From Aureibacter tunicatorum (lineage in GTDB: Bacteria; Bacteroidota; Bacteroidia; Cytophagales; Cyclobacteriaceae): a DNA stretch of 64,000 nucleotides. Shown piece by piece: positions 34,704-43,454 of this stretch (position 1 is its first letter; every line of letters begins with the position of its first letter). The DNA lies in contig NZ_AP025305.1 of the NCBI RefSeq assembly GCF_036492635.1, positions 3,924,000 to 3,987,999 on the forward strand, read 5' to 3'. Below the pieces are notes generated by a model. That model made no database searches. It had not been told where the DNA came from and saw nothing but the letters and a program-made list of their open reading frames with translations. Position numbers and translations under genes: made by a program.

Positions 34704-35963
34704 ATGAAATGGTCAGACCTGCCCTTGGACAGCTTGAAAAACAAGAGATTCACCCAATTCTTTTTAGCTCAATCTATAAGCCTCTTTGGCGACGCCTTGA
34801 CGTGGGTAGGCTTGGCATTGCTTGCATTTGAATTGGCGGGAGAGCGATCAGCGGTAGTCTTGGCGACAGCATTGACCTTAAGAGTGACTATATATGTATT
34901 GCTTTCATCCTTCAGCGGAATGCTTTCGGAATATTTCAGTCGAAAAAAGATTCTTGTCACCGCTCACTTTTCCCGAATGGCTATCATAGGAATGATGCCT
35001 TTGGTAACAGCAGAATGGCAAATATACGGACTTGTAGCGGCATTAAACTGCTTCAATGCCATATTCACGCCAACTTACAAAGCTTGTATTCCCGTGCTTG
35101 TTAAAGACAAGGAGCAATATTCCAAAGCCATTTCTTTATCCTCTACAGTTTTTCAAATACTTGGCGTACTTGGTCCGGGGATAGCTGGTGGAATCGCTGC
35201 TTTCGCAGGAATAGAAGAAATTTTCTACACTGACATGGCGACATTTCTTATCGCGGGGATCATCATCTTGACTTTTTCAAAGCAAGAGCTTGAACCTTCA
35301 ACTTCGAAAGGCATACCTAAAAGCTCAACTAAAAACACACTGTGGAATGAAATTAAAAGCGGCAGTTCTCCTCTGTTCCTTTTACCGCAATTAAGAACAA
35401 ACCTGTTGATGCAATTAGCAGCTTCCATTGTTGGCGCTCAAATCCTCGTGAATAGCGTCGGTTTCATTCAAGGCCACTTGCAGCTTGACGAAGTATCATA
35501 TGGAAAAGTAATGATGTTCTTTGGCCTCGGAACCGGAATTACAGCATTTATGAGCGGAATGTTCAAAAAAGACAGCCAACTTCTTACTTTAGCGAAATCC
35601 GGTGGATTGTTGATTGGTTTGGCACTGTTACCAACATTGAATGCTACTTATACGATAGTAATATTGCTTTGGCTTCTCGTGGGAATGGCTCAGGGACTGA
35701 TTAATATCCCTATGCAAACATTGATCGCCAAACAAGTGCCTGAAGCCGAACAAGCGAAAGTTTATGGCGCTCACTTCGCATGGTCTCATCTCTGGTGGGC
35801 AATAGCCTATCCTATCGCAGGCATATTGGGCAAACTCGGTGCTAATTCCTTCTTTTATGGCGGCATAATTAGTTTAATCATCTGGGCTGGCGTTCTGTGC
35901 TTCGAATTGATAATTAACCGAAAGACAAAACCTGAAAAAGAAGAGGTGCTAATGAACGAATAA
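34704..35963 (+). CDS. MFS transporter (MFS_3/EntS-like exporter family)
   Basis: The 419-residue protein has about twelve hydrophobic helices and the drug/metabolite exporter arrangement of the EntS/NrsD-like MFS group: FTQFFLAQSISLFGDALTWV in helix 1, FSGMLSEYFSRKKILVTAHF in loop 2-3 (the motif A equivalent), FNAIFTPTYKACIPVLVKDK, SSTVFQILGVLGPGIAGGIA in helix 5-6 and IPMQTLIAKQVPEAEQAKVY in loop 10-11. Members export siderophores, metals or drugs; the substrate here is unknown. It stands alone, divergent from fecR and convergent with the response regulator. Confidence 0.88.
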   Translation: MKWSDLPLDSLKNKRFTQFFLAQSISLFGDALTWVGLALLAFELAGERSAVVLATALTLRVTIYVLLSSFSGMLSEYFSRKKILVTAHFSRMAIIGMMPLVTAEWQIYGLVAALNCFNAIFTPTYKACIPVLVKDKEQYSKAISLSSTVFQILGVLGPGIAGGIAAFAGIEEIFYTDMATFLIAGIIILTFSKQELEPSTSKGIPKSSTKNTLWNEIKSGSSPLFLLPQLRTNLLMQLAASIVGAQILVNSVGFIQGHLQLDEVSYGKVMMFFGLGTGITAFMSGMFKKDSQLLTLAKSGGLLIGLALLPTLNATYTIVILLWLLVGMAQGLINIPMQTLIAKQVPEAEQAKVYGAHFAWSHLWWAIAYPIAGILGKLGANSFFYGGIISLIIWAGVLCFELIINRKTKPEKEEVLMNE

Positions 35964-36014
35964 GCAAAACATAAAATGATAGCTTCTGGCTAAATGCAAA
36001 AGTTATGTGAATCT

Positions 36015-36716
36015 CTAGTCACTATCAATAAGTTCCTTAATTGTAGACTTATAACTCCTGCCTATAGGAATTTCTTTCCCTCCAATCTCAATTGTGTTGC
36101 CATAAACCGCTTCAATCAAATCTAAATTAATCAAATAAGATTTATGAACTCTTAAAAAACCAGAACTCACCAAATGCTCCTCAACATTCTTTAGTCTTTC
36201 ATTTTTCACAAAGCTTCTACCATCTTTATGATTAAAAGTAACATATACCCCAAAGCTTTCAACAAAAGTAATGTTGCACACATCCACTTTTATTGATTTA
36301 TAACCTGACTTCAAGAATATATACTTTGAAAAATTGGATGCATCTTTAATTTGAGCATTCAATCTATTTCTTACCTTGCCGACAGCATCCGCGAACCTTT
36401 TAAAACCAATAGGCTTTAACAAATAATCCGCGACTTCCAACTCATAACTCTCCAGAGCATACTCGGAATATGCTGTTGTTAATATCACTTGTGGCGAACT
36501 AGGCAATGTTCTTAAAAAATCCAAGCCTGAAACTTCAGGCATTTGTATATCCAAAAAAAGCAGATCCACCTCCCCCGCCACAATCAAGTCATAAGCTTCC
36601 CTTGCCCTATGAAAAGTCCCGACTAATTCTAACTCTGATATTTTCGAAACATAATCAGCTAAATAACTAACTGCTATCGGTTCGTCATCTATGATAATAC
36701 ATTTTATTTTCTTCAT
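36015..36716 (-). CDS. LytTR-family response regulator
   Basis: The 233-residue protein has a receiver domain (residues 1-115: CIIIDDEP acidic pair, phospho-acceptor Asp56 in LLFLDIQMP, Lys in YLLKPIGF) and a LytTR DNA-binding domain (about 130-230: YIFLKSGYKSIKVDVCNITF, VESFGVYVTFNHKDGRSFV, then FLRVHKSYLINLDLIEAVYG, IPIGRSYKSTIKELI). It is the partner of the kinase encoded immediately upstream, with a 4-bp stop/start overlap (ATGA type), so the two are translationally coupled. Target genes are unknown. Confidence 0.95.
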   Translation of the reverse strand: MKKIKCIIIDDEPIAVSYLADYVSKISELELVGTFHRAREAYDLIVAGEVDLLFLDIQMPEVSGLDFLRTLPSSPQVILTTAYSEYALESYELEVADYLLKPIGFKRFADAVGKVRNRLNAQIKDASNFSKYIFLKSGYKSIKVDVCNITFVESFGVYVTFNHKDGRSFVKNERLKNVEEHLVSSGFLRVHKSYLINLDLIEAVYGNTIEIGGKEIPIGRSYKSTIKELIDSD

Positions 36717-37711
36717 ACAATCTTTAATCGAATCTCAATAACTACTTTGTAAATATTACCTTCCACAACTGTTTTGACATTATAATTATCCTTGCACTGT
36801 ATGGCAAGTCTTTTCCTTAAATTGTCAAGTCCTATTCCCGGCTTTGAAACTTTTCTTTGCTTGTCAAAAGTATTGATAAATTCCGCATATAAAACCCCAT
36901 TATCTACCATTAAATGAATATTGATAAAAGAGTCTTTATTGCTATCAATATCAGAATGCTTAAAACAGTTCTCAAGCATCGGCAACAATAACAATGGGGC
37001 GATTTCCATATGAGAATACTCTGACTCATTATTTAAAATAAACTTGGTATTATTAGAGTTTTTCAATCTTAGTTTTTCCAATTCAAAGTAATTTTTCATA
37101 AACTCGATCTCGCCTTTCAAAGGCACCCATTCGTTCTGAGTTTTATAAATAATATATCTCATTGACTCTGACAACATCAAAAGAACTTCGGGAGCATTAT
37201 CATCCTTTCGATACACTAAACCATATAAATTATTCAGCGTGTTGAAAAAAAAGTGCGGATTCATCTGATTCTTCAAAAACATCAACTCCGTTTCTTGCTT
37301 CTCAATTTTAGCATTTTTTTCCGCTTCTTTTGCCTTGCTTTTTTCGTTCACATAATCAAATAGCAAAGCGAAAAGCATAAAAAAAACAACTCTAAAAAAA
37401 ACCAATGAAGGGACATAAACAGGCAGTTTCATTATTCCGATTTTCATTAATGAAATCACCGTAAATTTCAAGCAAAGCACTCCAACTAATAATACAGTAA
37501 GCAAGGCAATGAAATACTTCACCTTCTGCAAAAAACCACTTTTAAGAAAGTAATGCTGAACAAATATGGTCGCGTAGAAAATTGTTATGTACTGAATATA
37601 AAAAACAGCGACGACTACAAATACTTTTCCAAAACCACCTCGTTCAACCAAAGAAAAGAACCGCAGCGATATAATGACAATCCAAAATACAAAGTGCAAA
37701 AATACCTTCAT
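36713..37711 (-). CDS. LytS/YehU-type sensor histidine kinase
   Basis: The 332-residue protein has about four membrane helices (residues 5-120), a short coiled linker (NEKSKAKEAEKNAKIEKQET), the His_kinase domain with QMNPHFFFNTLNNLYGL (phospho-accepting His153), then an HATPase region (MEIAPLLLLPMLENCFKHSD and PGIGLDNLRKRLAIQCKDNY with the N- and G-boxes). It senses an unknown signal at the membrane and phosphorylates the LytTR regulator encoded just downstream. There is no extracellular sensor domain beyond short loops. Confidence 0.94.
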   Translation of the reverse strand: MKVFLHFVFWIVIISLRFFSLVERGGFGKVFVVVAVFYIQYITIFYATIFVQHYFLKSGFLQKVKYFIALLTVLLVGVLCLKFTVISLMKIGIMKLPVYVPSLVFFRVVFFMLFALLFDYVNEKSKAKEAEKNAKIEKQETELMFLKNQMNPHFFFNTLNNLYGLVYRKDDNAPEVLLMLSESMRYIIYKTQNEWVPLKGEIEFMKNYFELEKLRLKNSNNTKFILNNESEYSHMEIAPLLLLPMLENCFKHSDIDSNKDSFINIHLMVDNGVLYAEFINTFDKQRKVSKPGIGLDNLRKRLAIQCKDNYNVKTVVEGNIYKVVIEIRLKIV

Positions 37712-38062
37712 TCAAACTATATAATATTTATTTCAATCTTAAATATTTCAATCTACGTGACCATTTCCAATATTTTTTCACAAACGCCTCCAAATCATAA
37801 ATCATCAGTATCAGATCCTAAACAAGAAAAATAAACCACAACAAATTATAATATTATATTTGCTTAAAAGCAAACTATCAAAAAACACAAACAATCCATA
37901 CACCACTGAAAATCAGCAAACAAAATCAAACTCATTAATAAAAGCATGCTAAAATTGTCTTTCATTTATGAAATCAAGCTGTTTGTTAACAATCCTTTTA
38001 CTAGTCACATAAAGTTCTGTAATTTCAAACTATAATCTTCAAATAAGGAAAATATTGAATCA
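37712..38062. other. Divergent intergenic region, no gene seen
   Basis: 351 bp of very AT-rich DNA lie between the histidine kinase (minus) and the first ADC-like gene (plus). Presumably it holds both promoters, and the LytTR regulator could bind here. No clear repeat pair was found. Confidence 0.4.
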
Positions 38063-38833
38063 ATGAAACTCATAAAAATCATATTTGTACTAAGCTTTTT
38101 CTTAAGCATTTCAAGAGGGCATAGTCAAAACAATCAGGAACGAAAATTCACTTACCATGAGAACTATGGAATTTTCACCTATTACGAAACCAAAGAAAAA
38201 GAAATCTATAGAGAATTGCTTCCTGAAGAATTTGAAATGCCTAATCAGTTATTGGTGCATGCTTTTATCAATGACTTCTATAAAATGGATTCTCAAACCC
38301 AACCCTATAAAGAGTTTGCAATATTTCTCTTAGGAATCTATAGAGGTGAAAAAATTTGGCATTGCGTATACATGCCGGTAACAAGCAAAGAATCAATGAT
38401 TGCAGGAAAATGGAAATTGGGACTTCCAAAGACTATCGGGGATATCAAATTTAATATTCAACCTCCCATCTATGAAGGAATTGCTTTGGATGAAGATAAC
38501 TGTACGGTTACCCTTAAAATGAGTACTGATAACTTTGATTTAAAAAAGGAAAATAAAAGTAGAATAGAAGAATTAACACTTATACCAAAAATAAATATTC
38601 TCAATGGCGACATTATACAAATGAATCAAAGTCGATCTAAAAGTGTCTTCGAAATTTCCGACAAATTTCCTTCTCGACTTAAAGTAATATTTGGAGAGGG
38701 AACAATCAATATGTCGCTAAATAATAAAGTAAAAGATCATTCCCATCCCTTAAAACTCATTCCAAGCAAAATATTAGGAACATATTATCTGCATAACACA
38801 ATACCTTTCAGATTAGGAAGCTCATCAAGATAA
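38063..38833 (+). CDS. Exported acetoacetate-decarboxylase-like (ADC) protein, copy 1
   Basis: The 256-residue protein has a Sec signal peptide (residues 1-21, ISRGHSQ). The body follows the acetoacetate decarboxylase fold family: MPNQLLVHAFINDFYKM, PYKEFAIFLLGIYRGEKIWH, VYMPVTSKESMIAGKWKLGL and PKTIGDIKF. The Lys in LPK (residue 123) aligns with the Schiff-base Lys115 of clostridial ADC, but the following Lys116, which lowers its pKa there, is Thr. Secretion is unusual, since ADC is cytoplasmic. The protein is a close paralogue of 38875-39741, 41 bp downstream. Family membership is by motif reading; the reaction is not known. Confidence 0.78.
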   Translation: MKLIKIIFVLSFFLSISRGHSQNNQERKFTYHENYGIFTYYETKEKEIYRELLPEEFEMPNQLLVHAFINDFYKMDSQTQPYKEFAIFLLGIYRGEKIWHCVYMPVTSKESMIAGKWKLGLPKTIGDIKFNIQPPIYEGIALDEDNCTVTLKMSTDNFDLKKENKSRIEELTLIPKINILNGDIIQMNQSRSKSVFEISDKFPSRLKVIFGEGTINMSLNNKVKDHSHPLKLIPSKILGTYYLHNTIPFRLGSSSR

Positions 38834-38874
38834 TTTCATTCAACAATAAAATACCTAACAAACAAAATTCTATT

Positions 38875-39741
38875 ATGAAAAATAAAATATTAAAAACTGC
38901 ACTTACCATTTTAGTTCCTTTAAATGTCATGCTTTTTTCATGCGAAACAAGTGATATTTCAGAGACACCACTAATATCAACGACTAATTCTTCACAAGAA
39001 ACAAATCCTCAACCTTCAGATATTGCTTTAACCGACTCTTCCTCAAATTACAATACATATAGATATCTAGAAAATGATGGCATATCCATGTACTATGAAA
39101 CCCAAGAAAAGGAAGTTTATCGAAGCTTATTGCCTGATATTCTCGATATGCCGGAACAACTTTTAGTATATGTATTCATCACTGATTTTTATAAACTTGA
39201 TTATGGAGCGGAGCCATATAAGGAAAATTCTTTATTTCTATTAGCTGAATACGAAGGCCGCAAGGTGTGGCATTGCATCTATATGCCTGTAACAAGTGAA
39301 GAGTCCATGTGGGCTGGGATTTTCAAACTTGGACTCCCTAAATCCATGGGAGAAATAGAATTATTTCGATCATCTCCTATCTACACAGGTTATGGGATAG
39401 GACCAGATCAAAGAAGAATGGATTTAACAGTCAATACTGAGAACTACATGGTCAGCGAAAATCAAAAAAATCTTATGAAAGAGCTTTCTTTAATCTCAAT
39501 GTTGAATATCCGAAATGATAATATCATTGAAATGGGTAAAACAGGTGAAATGAGAAGCATTTTCGAAATTTCAGAACAATACCCAAGACTTCTCACTGTC
39601 GAATATGGAGATGGCAATATTTCTTTTGATTCTAAATATTCTGAGGAAGCGCATCCATTTAGTCTCACACCGTCCAATATAATCGGCGCGTATTACCTAA
39701 AAAACAAAATCCCATTTAGCCTTACAGGCACACCTTGGTAA
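38875..39741 (+). CDS. Acetoacetate-decarboxylase-like lipoprotein, copy 2
   Basis: The 288-residue protein has a lipobox (MLFSC, Cys23) and a Ser/Thr-rich linker (about 30-58). The rest parallels copy 1 segment by segment: GISMYYETQEKEVYRSLLPD, MPEQLLVYVFITDFYKLDYG, PYKENSLFLLAEYEGRKVWH, YMPVTSEESMWAGIFKLGLP and KSMGEIELF, with Lys156 at the Schiff-base position and Ser after it. It is probably anchored at the membrane while copy 1 is soluble. The two are likely one transcript, downstream of a LytTR/LytS pair that is divergent from them. Confidence 0.78.
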   Translation: MKNKILKTALTILVPLNVMLFSCETSDISETPLISTTNSSQETNPQPSDIALTDSSSNYNTYRYLENDGISMYYETQEKEVYRSLLPDILDMPEQLLVYVFITDFYKLDYGAEPYKENSLFLLAEYEGRKVWHCIYMPVTSEESMWAGIFKLGLPKSMGEIELFRSSPIYTGYGIGPDQRRMDLTVNTENYMVSENQKNLMKELSLISMLNIRNDNIIEMGKTGEMRSIFEISEQYPRLLTVEYGDGNISFDSKYSEEAHPFSLTPSNIIGAYYLKNKIPFSLTGTPW

Positions 39742-39825
39742 TGAATGCAATGATTATAACGAGCTTCCAAAAAAATAGGAATCTGAAAAAGAATAAAACC
39801 CTCCTTCCTTTTTAACTTTCAAAGT

Positions 39826-39861
39826 GTGAGCGAATCTTGATAAATTCAATTTTCGCCTCAC
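39826..39861 (+). terminator. Hairpin after the ADC-like pair
   Basis: GTGAGCGAA (39826-39834) pairs with TTCGCCTCAC (39852-39861) with a one-base bulge, followed by TCATTTT. It is placed to end the ADC-like transcript. Confidence 0.5.
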
Positions 39862-40009
39862 TCATTTTAAGATACTTCTTTAAGAGAAAATATTAATAGT
39901 CCAACCAATACCTATTTTTAATAAGCCAAGTTTCATCTAAAAAATAAATCTTTGAAACCAAAATATAACAGCTTCTTGAGCCTAATCACAATAGTAGAAT
40001 TCTACCTTC

Positions 40010-40903
40010 CTAAAGATCCGACTTCAACACTTGCATAATTTGCTGAATTTGATCTCGATAAATGGTTTTCTTCCGATAGCCAAAATACAATGGATTGACG
40101 ACAGTCTTCCAACCTTCCCACAGGATTTGTATTTTTCCTTTTTCAACAGAAGATCTGCATAAAAAATCAGGAACGATCGCCAATCCAGACCCATAGCCCA
40201 AACTACGAATGATAGAATTGAAATTGGGTACTATGAAATTCTGCCTAAAATTCGGGTTCCTTTTAAAATTAGCTCTCCAAAATCGGGTAAAATGCTCATT
40301 GTCGCTAGAAGCTCCATACCATTTATACTTCAACAGCCATTCAATCAACAATTCTTCATCTTTCATTTTTTCCACGTTGGAAAATTCCATTCCATCAATA
40401 TCATTGCTCCCAATCAAAACAATCTTTTCTTGGGAAAAAACTTCCTGAACGATGCCTTTCGACTCAGCCTTTTGAGGTGTCGTTATGATATCGACAATGC
40501 CATTCTCCAGTTCTCTCAGCAAAGTATTGTAGTCAGAAAACCTACTGACTAAATTGAAATCAAATGAATGCAGGTGCTTTTCCAAACTATGCTGAAAAGT
40601 CTCGAAACACATGCCAATAGTGACCGTAGGCATATCACTTTCTGTTGTTCGCTTAAAGCACTCCTCGACTTGCTCAAGCTCAACCAATGGTGTTAAAAGT
40701 GCATTGTAAAGCAATTTCCCTTTTTCCGTAGGAACCATTTTCTTCGAAACCCTGTCAAAAAGCTTACCGCCAACATAAGCCTCCAACGAGCTTAAATGCA
40801 GACTCACACCGGGCTGAGAAATAAACAAGGCCTGAGCCGCGGCTGTCAATGTTCCTTGCTCATAGACTGCTTTGAATGTTCTATACCACTCTAGGTTCAC
40901 CAT
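40010..40903 (-). CDS. LysR-family transcriptional regulator
   Basis: The 297-residue protein has the LysR helix-turn-helix at residues 1-62 (FKAVYEQGTLTAAAQALFIS, QPGVSLHLSSLEAYVGGKLF, DRVSKKMVPTEKGKLLYNAL) and a substrate-binding-like effector domain (residues 90-295; VTIGMCFETFQ, IVDIITTPQKAE, RSLGYGSGLAIVPDFLC). It is divergent from the old-yellow-enzyme gene across 166 bp, the classic arrangement in which a LysR regulator controls its neighbour and itself. The inducer is unknown. Confidence 0.95.
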   Translation of the reverse strand: MVNLEWYRTFKAVYEQGTLTAAAQALFISQPGVSLHLSSLEAYVGGKLFDRVSKKMVPTEKGKLLYNALLTPLVELEQVEECFKRTTESDMPTVTIGMCFETFQHSLEKHLHSFDFNLVSRFSDYNTLLRELENGIVDIITTPQKAESKGIVQEVFSQEKIVLIGSNDIDGMEFSNVEKMKDEELLIEWLLKYKWYGASSDNEHFTRFWRANFKRNPNFRQNFIVPNFNSIIRSLGYGSGLAIVPDFLCRSSVEKGKIQILWEGWKTVVNPLYFGYRKKTIYRDQIQQIMQVLKSDL

Positions 40904-41069
40904 AATGATTGCGTTTACATTCTATTAACTTCAACAACAAAAATAAAGATTCTTCTCAAAACCATTCATCATAATTCTAATAGATAAGTATAAATCATGC
41001 TATTTTTATAATAGATCTAGTAGCGCTAGTTTTGTATCATCAAAAGAAAACAAACTAGACCCAAATCAA

Positions 41070-42203
41070 ATGGAATCTCAAAATAACACTCTATTCCAAC
41101 CCATTTCATTAGGAAGCATAAAAGTCAATAATCGTATTGCAATGGCTCCTATGACACGCTCAAGAACCACTGAAGGCGATATTCCTACACCTTTAATGGC
41201 TGAGTATTATAGCCAAAGAGCAGGAGCTGGCTTAATCATCACAGAAGGAGCTCCAATATCAAACAGCGCCAGAGGCTACTCCATGACTCCGGGAATTTAT
41301 ACTGAAGAGCAAATCGAAGGATGGAAGCTTTCAACAAAAGCTGTTCATCAAAAAAATGGAAAAATTTTCGTGCAACTATGGCATGTTGGCAGGCGTTCGC
41401 ATTCTTCGATCACCGGAGAAAAACCTTGGGCTCCTTCCGCAATCAAAGTCTCCGATAAAGTATTTGGCCCTTTGCAGGAAGGCGGATATGGAATGATTGA
41501 AACAGAAATGCCGCGTGCCATGAACCAGAATGATATTGACACTGTTATTCATGACTTTACTGTTGCTGCTAAAAATGCGATGGAAGCAGGATTTGACGGC
41601 GTGGAAATTCATGGAGCTCACGGCTATTTGATTGACCAATTTCTAAGAACGACCTCTAATCAAAGAACAGATGCCTACGGCGGAAGTCAAGAAAACCGAA
41701 TGCGGCTCCTTTTGGAAGTTGTAAAATCAATATCCAAATCCATAGGTGCTGATAAAGTTGCTATTCGCCTTTCTCCTTTTGTATCCGAAGGCATGGGCAA
41801 CGAGCATGATCCCGAAATGCCCGAACTTACATTAAAAGTTCTACAACAACTTCAGCCTCTTGGACTAGCGTATATACATTTCTCTGAAAATATTTCAGAT
41901 TATAAAAAAGTGCCTGAAGAATTCAGAAAAGATATCAGAAATGTTTACTCCAATCCCATCATGGTTTGTGGAAAATATGTCAAAAACACAGCTGAGACAA
42001 TCATTGAAAAGAGATATGCGGACGTTGTAGCCTTTGGCCAAGATTTCATAACCAATCCTGATTTGGTATATCGTCTTGAAAATAATCTTCCATTGACTCA
42101 ATTAAGATCCGATAGCCATTCTACTTTTTACGGAGGCGGAGCGGAAGGATTTACCGATTATCCAACCTATCAGAAAATGTTGGAAAAGGAACTTCAATAT
42201 TAA
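41070..42203 (+). CDS. Old yellow enzyme family NADH:flavin oxidoreductase (NemA-like)
   Basis: The 377-residue protein is a full-length OYE: LFQPISLGSIKVNNRIAMAP, MTRSRT, YYSQRAGAGLIITEGAPIS, then VQLWHVGRRSH, GFDGVEIHGAHGYLIDQFLR with the substrate-binding His pair near residue 180, DAYGGSQENRMRLLLEVVKS, KVAIRLSPF and the C-terminal FYGGGAEGFTDYPTY. It binds FMN and reduces activated C=C bonds, nitro compounds or N-ethylmaleimide-type electrophiles with NAD(P)H. A LysR gene is divergent upstream, suggesting induction by electrophiles. A decayed copy of an OYE C-terminus lies about 1 kb downstream. Confidence 0.96.
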   Translation: MESQNNTLFQPISLGSIKVNNRIAMAPMTRSRTTEGDIPTPLMAEYYSQRAGAGLIITEGAPISNSARGYSMTPGIYTEEQIEGWKLSTKAVHQKNGKIFVQLWHVGRRSHSSITGEKPWAPSAIKVSDKVFGPLQEGGYGMIETEMPRAMNQNDIDTVIHDFTVAAKNAMEAGFDGVEIHGAHGYLIDQFLRTTSNQRTDAYGGSQENRMRLLLEVVKSISKSIGADKVAIRLSPFVSEGMGNEHDPEMPELTLKVLQQLQPLGLAYIHFSENISDYKKVPEEFRKDIRNVYSNPIMVCGKYVKNTAETIIEKRYADVVAFGQDFITNPDLVYRLENNLPLTQLRSDSHSTFYGGGAEGFTDYPTYQKMLEKELQY

Positions 42204-42205
42204 TG

Positions 42206-42772
42206 TTAATCAATCAATGAAGAGTATGTAAAATCAAAACGACCGTCCGTAATTTTAACTACTTCTCCCTCAGAATTTATAGCATCAAAATAAAAAATTC
42301 CGGAAATAATCATATTATCAGGATCGAACCTAGAAATATGTAATTTTCCAGTATAATCTGTATTTGAATAAAATTCATAAGTACCCGCTATTTTATAACT
42401 AGCCCATGCACTGTCTAACTTATAATATACTATGCTTCCATCTTCTGTTACATCTCCGTTGTATGATCTCTTTAAGTCAAATTCTCTTTCTCCTGCCATC
42501 AGATTATCATAATACACTGATAAGTTTACGGATTGGGGTGTTTCATCATGAGCTCTATCCCCTCCAATAGATATATATTTTAAGTTGCCAGTGTTGGTTA
42601 GATAAGCACTAGCAGCTCTAACAGTTACATTACCTTTAGTTTTAAATTGCTCACCATTAATATAGCAGCCAAAAGTATTCGCTCCTTCTTGAGTAGGGCT
42701 TGGAAAATCATCTTCTTGAAAACAAGAAGTAAAAAGAAAAATAATGGATAAATAGATAAGTGTTCGTCTCAT
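42206..42772 (-). CDS. Lipoprotein, DUF6252-like
   Basis: The 188-residue protein has a lipobox (FLFTSC, Cys17) followed by the pattern ANTFGCYINGEQFKTKGNVT, common in small Bacteroidota lipoproteins (DUF6252-type), then a beta-rich domain (YISIGGDRAHDETPQSVNLS, AGEREFDLKRSYNG, TGKLHISRFDPDNMIISGIF, FDAINSEGEVVKITDGRFDF). Its function is unknown. It converges tightly with the OYE gene (2 bp between stops). Confidence 0.85.
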   Translation of the reverse strand: MRRTLIYLSIIFLFTSCFQEDDFPSPTQEGANTFGCYINGEQFKTKGNVTVRAASAYLTNTGNLKYISIGGDRAHDETPQSVNLSVYYDNLMAGEREFDLKRSYNGDVTEDGSIVYYKLDSAWASYKIAGTYEFYSNTDYTGKLHISRFDPDNMIISGIFYFDAINSEGEVVKITDGRFDFTYSSLID

Positions 42773-43218
42773 ATTATTAATACTTAGTTATAATTATTAG
42801 TATGTTTTTTTTATAAATATGTAATCATTTTTGTGAAAAAATTTAATTACAAATAATTTAAATAATATAATAAACTAATATTATTCAATAAAACACCCTT
42901 ATAGAGTATATAATTATAAGATTACATATCTTGAATAAAAAGACCTTGTTCGCATAACTCTCCTTAAGAAAGAACAACACTCTTGACAGCAGATACTAAA
43001 CTATAGTGACTGACGATAACGAACGAGATATACCCCGATTAAAGCATAATTGTGAAGTGTATATTTTATATGCTAATCTAATATGATTTGACACAAAATG
43101 TTCAATAAATAAATCTGTGAAAAATATTAATACAATTGAGGTATTGAAATTGGAATTGTATGTTATCCAGAAGCCATTTGAAATCAGGTGATAGCAAAAG
43201 TAAAACATCCCTATAAAT
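42773..43218. other. Gene-poor AT-rich stretch
   Basis: No convincing gene. Two overlapping minus-strand frames of 75-83 codons (42996-43329) lack ribosome binding sites and cover the OYE remnant on the other strand. The stretch probably contains decayed sequence. Confidence 0.5.
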
Positions 43219-43384
43219 ATAAGAAAGGCTAGAATTAGAAAAGCCATTTATCGCTCTCCCAACCAGCTTTAACGGCTTAAACATGACATTGTGAACATGA
43301 CATTGACTTAAACAAAAGCGACAAATCAAGAATCTTCGGAGGCAATGCTAAAGGCTATACGGATTATTCCGTTTTTAAAAACTA
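43219..43384 (+). pseudogene. Remnant of an old-yellow-enzyme C-terminus
   Basis: On the plus strand, codons 43313-43384 read NKSDKSRIFGGNAKGYTDY and then SVFKN plus stop, matching the OYE ending FYGGxxKGYTDYP; the intact gene at 41070 ends STFYGGGAEGFTDYPTY. Just upstream, in another frame, EKPFIALPTSFNGLN resembles the preceding OYE segment KPFIANPDLVxRLKNGLPLN. The two parts are separated by inserted bases that include a 12-bp direct repeat (43280-43291 and 43294-43305). No start or body remains. Confidence 0.6.
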
Positions 43385-43433
43385 ATAAAAACTCTTCCAG
43401 CGCCATTAATCTGCATTATGCGTGCTGGAAGAA
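43375..43433 (-). terminator. Rho-independent terminator after the macro-domain gene
   Basis: TCTTCCAGC (43393-43401) pairs perfectly with GCTGGAAGA (43424-43432), with an inner TAAT/ATTA stem. In the minus direction GAG is followed by TTTTTATTAGTTTTT, a good T-tract. Confidence 0.7.
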
Positions 43434-43454
43434 TCTATTTGCTTTGAATAAAAA

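Noticed and set aside
42996-43329. Two minus-strand frames of 75-83 codons
   Set aside because: No ribosome site or family pattern, they overlap each other, and the plus strand carries an OYE remnant here.
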